Notes under the pieces: generated by a model
Database searches by the model: none
What the model was told of the DNA's origin: nothing
What the model saw: the letters and a program-made list of their open reading frames with translations, nothing else
Shown: positions 59,301 through 64,000 of the stretch, piece by piece
How positions within the stretch are numbered: the first letter of the stretch is position 1
How the letters are laid out: each line of letters starts with the position of its first letter
NCBI GenBank assembly: GCA_030549495.1
Contig: JAUIRK010000894.1
Location: 124,001 to 188,000, forward strand
Direction of reading: 5' to 3'
DNA from: Nectonema munidae
Lineage: Eukaryota; Nematomorpha; Nectonematoida; Nectonematidae
DNA: 64,000 nt
Program-made: the position numbers and the translations under genes

Positions 59301-62300
59301 AACCAATCATTTTATTTCACACAAAGAACTTTCACTATTTTGACTGATCCTTATTGAATTTCATTGGAAATTTGTGTTCCTCTACTGCAGGAAAGATAAC
59401 CTAAAATTAACATTTAATAATAGTCATATCTATACGAAAATCGAGTTTGTCTTGTGCGTATTCTTTTAACGTAGTACAACTTTTTAAGGTTTTGTTTTTC
59501 GGAAACGAATCGTTTGCGTATCTTTTTCTACGAGTTTTTGTATAACTCTCTTAACCGGTTATCGACCACAGTCGACTTTACAAAAATAAAATCGTCTGCG
59601 TTTATCAATGCTCTTTAATACAAATCTTCTGCTTTACATTAGATATCGTCTGATTATTTTATTCTCGTCGTTGACGGGTTAACCCTTTCCTGACCAGTGT
59701 ATCATATATGATACATAAACAATTTTACCTTCGTCTGCTTTTTCAAATAGTTTTGTATAGGAATCTTCTGCTTTTTAATAAATATCGTCTGCGTTTATCA
59801 ATGCTCTTTAATACAAATCTTCTGCTTTACATTAGATATCGTCTGATTATTTTATTCTCGTCGTTGACGGGTTAACCCTTTCGTGACCAGTGTATCATAT
59901 ATGATACATAAACAATTTTACCTTCGTCTGCTTTTTCAAATAGTTTTGTATAGGAATCTTCTGCTTTTTAATAAATATCGTCTGCGTTTATCAATGCTCT
60001 TTAATACAAATCTTCTGCTTTACATTAGATATCGTCTGATTATTTTATTCTCGTCGTTGACGGGTTAACCCTTTCGCGACCAGTGTATCATATATGATAC
60101 ATAAACAATTTTACCTTCGTTTGCTTTTTCAAATAGTTTTGTATATGAATCTTCTGCTTTTTAATAAATATCGTCTGATTTTTCAGGTCACGAAAGAGTT
60201 AAAGCTTAGGATTTTCAATGCAAGGAACACTACTGTCCCTTTAAGTGCCCTTGGAAGTGTTAAAGCCCCTATTTTCATAGCCTGGCTCTTATCAAATTTC
60301 TCACTTTCGGTGTTCGACCGATGAAAAATGATATCGAAAACACTGCTTAGGATTAATGCGCGTTTGTCGACCCATTTCTACTTTGTTGATTGCCAAATCG
60401 CTGACTTTTAATTAATTGATTCATTTATTTATCTTTATTTATTCCCAACATTTTCTTCTTGAAATTATATAAAGGAAATGTGCTTCTTATTTTATAATTA
60501 ACCAAAAAGGCGCAATTTTTGAAGCGCCCTATATTTTAGGGTTGCTGAGTCGAGGAGAAAGTGTGCGACTCTGACTCCAAAATCCTAAAAATAAAAAATA
60601 TTTAGACAAAATTTACTTTCAGCTTCCACCAAAAATGGCTAACCCACGTACTTATAAAAATGATTCTTTTTTCAAAATACTTGAAAAAATGTTTTTTTAA
60701 AAAAAAACCCGACCCTAATCCTGGTACATCTAATCTATTTATACGCGCTGAATTATTTTTTGCCATGACAAATTAGGATTCCACCAACTGGACTCAGTAA
60801 GTTGAAAGCGGGGCATTTAGTTCCAGTTTTTTATTTAGTTCCTATGTTGTTATCCTTTGTTCAGTCTTGTACGATTCCGATTCCCATTCTTAATTTGAGA
60901 GATTATAAATTTAAAAACCTTTCTGCAAAAATGGAAAAAGCTTTCTACTTTATCAATTCAAAAAAGTACTCACACACTGGCAACTATATACAATATAAAG
61001 TGACATTAAATTTAAATACAAAGAAGAATGAAAACTAAATTTTAAAATGCTTATTTACCCTCTCCAACAAAAAAAGTTTTTTTAGACTTTAAAAATGAAA
61101 ACACCTGATTCTGATGTATTTTTTAGTGAGAAATTTAAAAGTATTATTTATTCCTTATGAAATGACTCAGTTTTTTTTTGTAAAATGCATTACTTTTGAA
61201 TTTTTTGCATCCAATTCATCTTATAATTTAAAATGTCTAGAAATGATTGCAAAAATGATGCCAATAAATTTGAACTTATTCCTTATTTAAAAAAACGCTA
61301 TAAATGATATTTTGGAGGCAAACTAAGAGACCAAGATAAATCTTGCGCCCACACATATGTTGTACTAATTGTCTTGATTCTCTTCTAAATGATACAAAAA
61401 CAAAGTCGGAAAACTTACATTTCGAATGACTATGGTATGAAAGGAGCCTCTGGATCATTATGCAGATTGCTATTTCTGCTTCACTGACTTACAGAGTATT
61501 AACCTGTATTTTTTCTAAGCATAAGATTTAAAATCACTTTCAAACTAAAATATACAAATTTGAGATCGGTCATTCGCCCAATAAACCATTCTGACGATAT
61601 CAAAGCTCCTTTAAACGTATCATTTTCTAGTTTAAAAGACTTCGACACAGAATGAGATGATGATACTAAAGATATGACATGCAATTTTCCTAGAGTTTTG
61701 TCAAATGGACCTTACCTTCTTTAATCAGGAAGATTTAAAGATCTTGCGAAAGGTTTGGATTTAACTAAGCATCAAAGTGATCTTTTAGTTTCAAGACTTG
61801 AAGAAAAATTTAGTAACAGAAGAAATTTCACAAGTTATCGTTCAAGATGTGAAGTCTTGAAAGAAAAATTTTCTATTGAAAATTACTGCACTGATAAATT
61901 GGGACTTTTTGAAAATTTTGGTATATCTTACGAGGCTACGCAGTGGAGGTTCTTCATGGATTCTTCTTTATATCGTACTAAAGGTGTTCTTCTACACTAG
62001 TGGTTCTTAACCTTTTTCTCCAATTCACCACTTTTTAGTGAGCCAACTCTCAATTTCCCACCACAGCATCGGTCTTTGACAAATTAGATTTTAACGTATG
62101 CAGTGTTTAGTACGTAGATATTCGTTTTGCTTTTTTTGTGATTTATTACTAAGAGTAAGAGAAAAATTTTCGTCAAGTCAAGAATGAATGAATGTTTTCT
62201 GATATATCTGTTTTATGGATATATATTTGTAAAGGATATAATATTTGTGTTGGAATTAAAATTTATTTGGGGATTATTTTATCTTTTTCAATGCATACGT

Positions 62301-64000
62301 CAACATGCATGTGGTAGCAAAGCAATAAATTGAAATTTAAGACTGTAGTATTGGAGAGGGATATGAAACGATTTGTTATTTTTTTACAATTTATTGGGAA
62401 AATAAAAAAAACAAAAAATGCAACATTATACGGCCTTGGCGAGTGCCTCAATGTTCGGTTCCACTTTTGAAATAGCGCAGCGCAAATCAGATTAAAGGTC
62501 AATCAGGCAGTTTCGCGATTTCATTTTGATCTCAACCATGCTCGAAAACGCCGACTCGCACAGGTACGCGGAGGGAAATGCAGCCAGTAGTGTGAGAGCG
62601 GCTACAGCAACGCGAGGTTTTCCTATGTTGTGCAACTTTTTGACAACAGTTATTTTTTGAAAGTTTATAGAAGGCTTTCAAACCACACTTTATATTTTGC
62701 AAAAACCTTCCTACGTTATCAAACCTGGATTTGTGCGATCGTTCAGCTTGACGTTTAAAATTGTCAATACTTTTGTTTACTGAACTCGAGTGCTTCATTT
62801 CCACTACAAACTTCACTTGCCGGGCTTTAGAAAAGTGGGTGCTAACACTTCAGAACACAAAAGACACTTACGTTCCTCTTCCCCTCCCCTGCGCAGACAT
62901 TGATGCAGTAAAAGGAAATTTCAAGTGTGAGTCGTCATATTTCATTTTTTAAGAAAAATGCACATTTACAAATCAGGTCTGAAAAACAATAAAAGAAAAA
63001 AATAGTACTCAATTCAAAGACTAACTTATTTGTTCTTTTTAAATGAGATTTTTTGGCAAAAATCGCAAATGACCCAATATGGGTTTAATATTTTGCGAAA
63101 AAACGATTCACTCAGTGTCCCCTTCTCGATTCCCATGGGACTTCTTTGCGATCTTCTAGGGGATAGCGGACTCCAGTTTATAATAAATTTTAAAAGTTGT
63201 AAAAAAAACTCATTTTACTGTACATGTAATTAAGTATGGGAATTAATTAGAACTTATAGGATAATAGAACTTAGCTTAAACGTAATATTAGTCAAGTTGT
63301 GTCTTGATACGGGTTGGCTGCTGTATATAATATTTCACCTCTATTACTCTTATATAACTCCTTAAGTATATTACCGAAGATCAAACAAATGGGATGCGTT
63401 TTCGCTTGATTTTATCAAATTCGTAAACCGTTTGTTATCATATAAGCGAAGATCCCCATATAAATACACTTAAAATGGAATATTTTGAACATAATATATC
63501 CACTTCAAATCTCATCATGATCAATCAAAAAAGATTGATTTCATCAAATCTCTTGATGACCCTACGTTTAACATTACCGGTAACCTTTCAAATGAAAACG
63601 CAGTTTAGGTGATCAAATTTTGTCAATTAAATGACACTAGAGGCAAAATTAAAAAAAAGCCTTTAGATTGACTTTTTTAATTCGATTCTGAGTTTTAACG
63701 ACGTCAAGAGGAGCTTTCGTTTGAACTCAAAACAAAATGCCAGATTACATAGAAAAATGTTTATTTTTATCTTGCATTTTTTTTGTAAGAACGAACACAC
63801 AATTTTTATCCAGCTCAATATAGATTTCATCTTTTGTGCTTGAAATAGGAGTTGCCATCGTTGCCTTCAGATGAAGCAGAGAGGAGCGTGCAAAGGAGTG
63901 AACCCTCGAGCGTGTTGAGGCGTCCAAGCAACAGCTCTAACTACAACTCTTTTTTTGCACTTGCTTATTCCATCTTCAAGATTTTTTTATCTGTCTTCCT
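47246..64000 (+). CDS. UBE2J1: Ubiquitin-conjugating enzyme E2 J1 (ER tail-anchored; 5' start not found, 3' end off window)
   Basis: E2 of the Ubc6/UBE2J family, which works at the ER membrane in degradation of misfolded proteins. Exons 47246-47319, 47736-47867, 48457-48541, 51674-51779, 58472-58550 and 63849 onward. Every junction is GT-AG and in phase. Motifs in order: [63 protein letters not shown], the catalytic Cys ([10 protein letters not shown], codon 48490-48492), [37 protein letters not shown], then [16 protein letters not shown] matching the CCEGCGS region of UBE2J1, and a Ser/Arg-rich linker running into hydrophobic [16 protein letters not shown], a likely tail anchor. Missing: the first ~12 residues with the start Met. 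Introns hold a Penelope-like element, hATs, SINEs and MITEs. Confidence 0.92.
47404..47543 (+). mobile_element. piggyBac-like MITE, subfamily C
   Basis: 140 bp between TTAA motifs. Contains TAGTCGACTTT near the left end and ATCGTCTGC core sites. Lies in UBE2J1 intron. Confidence 0.7.
47736..47867 (+). CDS. UBE2J1: UBE2J1 exon: E2 beta sheet
   Basis: 44 codons from [10 protein letters not shown] to PPNIYFLT between ATATTTCAG and GTAAAT; matches UBE2J1 without gaps. The shadow frame on the minus strand is discarded. Confidence 0.96.
48106..48235 (-). mobile_element. piggyBac-like MITE, subfamily D
   Basis: 130 bp; left flank ATAA, right flank TTAA. Ends CCCTTTCATGCCCAG and, read inward, CCTTTTGAGTACTAGTG. 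Palindrome-like ACTGGTCTTACACTAGT near the right end. Core sites of the TCTTCTGC type are weak. In UBE2J1 intron. Confidence 0.6.
48457..48541 (+). CDS. UBE2J1: UBE2J1 exon: catalytic cysteine
   Basis: Acceptor CATTCTAG. Encodes [20 protein letters not shown] and ESWSPVWS. The Cys of KICLSIS is the active site of the J family, which lacks the usual HPN motif. Donor GTTAGT avoids an in-frame TAG. Confidence 0.95.
49090..50870 (-). mobile_element. Penelope-like retroelement
   Basis: Minus strand. Reverse transcriptase pieces from right to left: [71 protein letters not shown] (the catalytic box reads YVGD where YVDD is usual) and [12 protein letters not shown]. The C-terminal domain [20 protein letters not shown] then RLDSRINEH is a GIY-YIG endonuclease, which together with this RT type defines Penelope-like elements. 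The frame is broken in several places; a further decayed stretch up to about 50870 belongs to the N-terminus. It lies antisense in a UBE2J1 intron. Confidence 0.88.
50880..51670. other. UBE2J1 intron without recognised element
   Basis: AT-rich. A strong acceptor-like TTTTGTGTTTGCAG at 51394-51407 is followed by sequence that does not fit UBE2J1. Confidence 0.4.
51674..51779 (+). CDS. UBE2J1: UBE2J1 exon: C-terminal E2 helices
   Basis: Acceptor TTTTTCAAATTAG. With the split codon it reads [12 protein letters not shown] and [20 protein letters not shown], matching IRTALLAIIGFM and GAIGSLDYTPEERR of UBE2J1. Donor GTGAGT, phase 2. Confidence 0.93.
51880..52970 (+). mobile_element. TTF-finger hAT fragment, copy B
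   Basis: A plus-strand frame near 52127-52330 reads [30 protein letters not shown] and FNNWKAI, the TTF-type zinc finger at the N-terminus of ZMYM1-related hAT transposases. At 52650-52760 comes [20 protein letters not shown]. Broken by stops. Its right end touches the next hAT. Confidence 0.65.
52980..55441 (+). mobile_element. hAT element, nearly full length
   Basis: 2.46 kb. Ends CATGGTGTCCACGG and, inward from the right, CATGGTGTCTACAG. CCTTGAAAACC-type subterminal repeats at both ends. A convincing 8-bp duplication was not seen. Confidence 0.8.
53428..55197 (+). pseudogene. hAT transposase
   Basis: Blocks 53428-53700, 53696-54560 and 54619-55197 in three frames. Visible: [14 protein letters not shown] (first Asp), [15 protein letters not shown] (second Asp), [14 protein letters not shown], and [19 protein letters not shown] in the dimerisation region, followed by a Lys/Glu-rich tail. 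Two frame changes separate the blocks, otherwise the sequence is long and little decayed, so it is probably a recent arrival. No BED finger was found at the N-terminus. Confidence 0.88.
55850..55965 (-). mobile_element. tRNA-derived SINE
   Basis: Read on the minus strand, a tRNA-like head with TTGGCTAGATAC (A-box-like) and GGGTTCGATCC (B box). Ends not defined. Confidence 0.6.
56243..56401 (+). mobile_element. tRNA-derived SINE with poly(A) tail
   Basis: Head with GGTGTGCTGATAGG and B box GGGTTCGAATCC, a body ending in a 13-A tail. It is a different family from the SINE at 41483. Confidence 0.75.
56851..57150. repeat. Tandem duplication, 165-bp period
   Basis: Two copies of a segment with TTTTCATCTTAAAAA, GGATCCCCACCCACC, CATATGGCTCTAG, ATCCAATCTTTTTTATGTG. 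The second copy has an extra CCCA unit. Confidence 0.9.
57160..57310 (+). mobile_element. TTF-finger hAT fragment, copy C
   Basis: Reads [11 protein letters not shown] and then directly [13 protein letters not shown], two parts that lie over 400 bp apart in copy B. Short deletion derivative or remnant. Confidence 0.5.
57545..57612. repeat. Dispersed repeat, partner of 63215-63285
   Basis: Shares TGTACATG, AATTAAGTA, GGGAAT and GGATAATAGAACTTA-like blocks with 63215-63285. Confidence 0.5.
58040..58130 (+). repeat. Possible tRNA-like SINE head
   Basis: TAGCACGTGG and GGCTTGACTCC resemble A and B boxes at a rather wide spacing; no duplication seen. Confidence 0.25.
58472..58550 (+). CDS. UBE2J1: UBE2J1 exon: Cys-pair segment
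   Basis: Acceptor after 58471; the first base completes Glu. Encodes [20 protein letters not shown] then PVLSHT; the CELCG pair aligns with CEGCG of UBE2J1. Perfect donor A/GTAAGT, phase 0. Confidence 0.8.
59022..59158 (-). mobile_element. piggyBac-like MITE, subfamily A, intact
   Basis: 137 bp between perfect TTAA motifs. Ends CCCATTTAAGGCC and GGCCGTAAATGGG; palindrome GTTCCCAAATGGGAAC at the right; three CAGACGA sites. Best-preserved subfamily A copy. Confidence 0.92.
59551..60202 (+). repeat. Tandem array of chimeric piggyBac-like MITEs
   Basis: TTAA motifs at 59551, 59679, 59872, 60065 and 60199. Order: one complete subfamily C unit, two 193-bp units each with the left half of subfamily B fused to the right half of subfamily C, then one complete subfamily B unit. 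The fusion point is the shared ATCGTCTG. Units are almost identical, so the array is young. Confidence 0.95.
60210..61280. other. UBE2J1 intron, little recognised
   Basis: A GAGTCG-rich patch at 60545-60590 recalls one at 46895-46935, perhaps a shared old repeat. Otherwise nothing supported. Confidence 0.35.
61290..61997 (+). pseudogene. Repeat-gene family 'RFHQD', copy 4 (N-terminal part)
   Basis: Plus strand. Decayed N-terminus near 61340-61480 ([29 protein letters not shown]). From 61730 the frame is intact: [57 protein letters not shown]. Sequence corresponding to the second half of the other copies is absent because a hAT begins right after the GVLLH codons. Confidence 0.55.
61998..62840 (-). 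mobile_element. ZBED-like hAT remnant
   Basis: Left end TAGTGGTTCTTAACC is a hAT terminus. A minus-strand frame at 62570-62440 reads [20 protein letters not shown], then [20 protein letters not shown], the hAT C-terminal domain of ZBED/SCAND3-type transposases. A second minus frame at 62816-62600 carries [10 protein letters not shown]. The right end is not defined. Confidence 0.7.
62850..63840. other. Last UBE2J1 intron, little recognised
   Basis: Contains the dispersed repeat at 63215-63285; no gene or element end was identified in the rest. Confidence 0.4.
63849..64000 (+). CDS. UBE2J1: UBE2J1 exon: Ser/Arg linker and likely membrane anchor (partial)
   Basis: Acceptor CTTGAAATAG, phase 0. 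Reads [33 protein letters not shown], then a run of about 16 mostly hydrophobic residues to the window edge. Composition and phase fit an exon; identity rests on position and the anchor-like end. Confidence 0.55.

Noticed and set aside
59883-60324. Two similar open frames with [11 protein letters not shown]
   Set aside because: They are translations of the tandem MITE array.
63745-63927. Minus-strand 60-codon frame at the right edge
   Set aside because: It overlaps the phase-matched UBE2J1 exon on the plus strand, has no family match and is best seen as a shadow.

Overview
This is AT-rich nuclear DNA from a eukaryote. It carries three conserved, intron-containing animal genes buried in a dense, mixed load of DNA transposons. 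Split genes with clean GT-AG introns, arthropod-type piggyBac, hAT, Tc1 and pogo transposases, a Penelope-like element and tRNA-derived SINEs point to an arthropod. A parasitic copepod such as a sea louse would fit the composition and element mix, but that is inference. No bacterial operon, CRISPR, rRNA or complete functional tRNA gene was seen, and no LTR or capsid-bearing element.

Host genes. (1) 682-23217, plus strand: the 3' part of a microtubule-associated Ser/Thr kinase (MAST family). Nine exons join in phase into 872 codons plus a stop (AGC kinase domain, linker, PDZ domain, Ser/Pro-rich tail). The 5' exons, with the glycine-rich loop, lie upstream of the window. (2) 29707-39177, minus strand: ribosomal protein S14, complete, four exons, 151 codons plus stop, stretched over 9.5 kb by introns full of transposons. 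(3) 47246-64000 and beyond, plus strand: ER-anchored ubiquitin-conjugating enzyme UBE2J1, six exons in phase, the last open at the window edge and running into a hydrophobic stretch. Its first exon, with the start codon, was not found.

Mobile DNA, left to right: copies of an unnamed arthropod multicopy gene family in MAST introns (3.1-4.7 kb, 9.0-10.4 kb); a non-autonomous hAT (6.5-7.3 kb); hAT remnants (11.2-11.8 kb); piggyBac PB1 (19.0-22.0 kb) with a BED-finger reading frame and a 105-unit TG microsatellite; piggyBac PB2 (23.6-26.0 kb); a third copy of the unnamed family (26.5-27.8 kb); piggyBac PB3 (30.0-32.3 kb) with a hAT inserted in it; a Tc1 deletion derivative (36.9-37.4 kb); two hATs back to back (39.9-41.4 kb); a SINE with clear target duplication (41.5 kb); LINE and pogo/Tigger fragments (42.8-46.2 kb); a hAT (46.5 kb); a Penelope-like element (49.1-50.9 kb); TTF-finger hAT fragments (36.4, 51.9 and 57.2 kb); a nearly full-length hAT (53.0-55.4 kb); more SINEs (55.9-56.4 kb); a fourth copy of the unnamed family cut by a ZBED-like hAT (61.3-62.8 kb).

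The most interesting signal is a set of about 15 short TTAA-bounded, piggyBac-like MITEs. They fall into at least five subfamilies. Three share an internal trio of TCGTCTGC-like sites. Each subfamily carries its own palindrome about 16-18 bp inside the TTAA, where piggyBac itself has its transposase-binding palindrome. At 59551-60202 two subfamilies have recombined at the shared motif into a young 193-bp tandem array.
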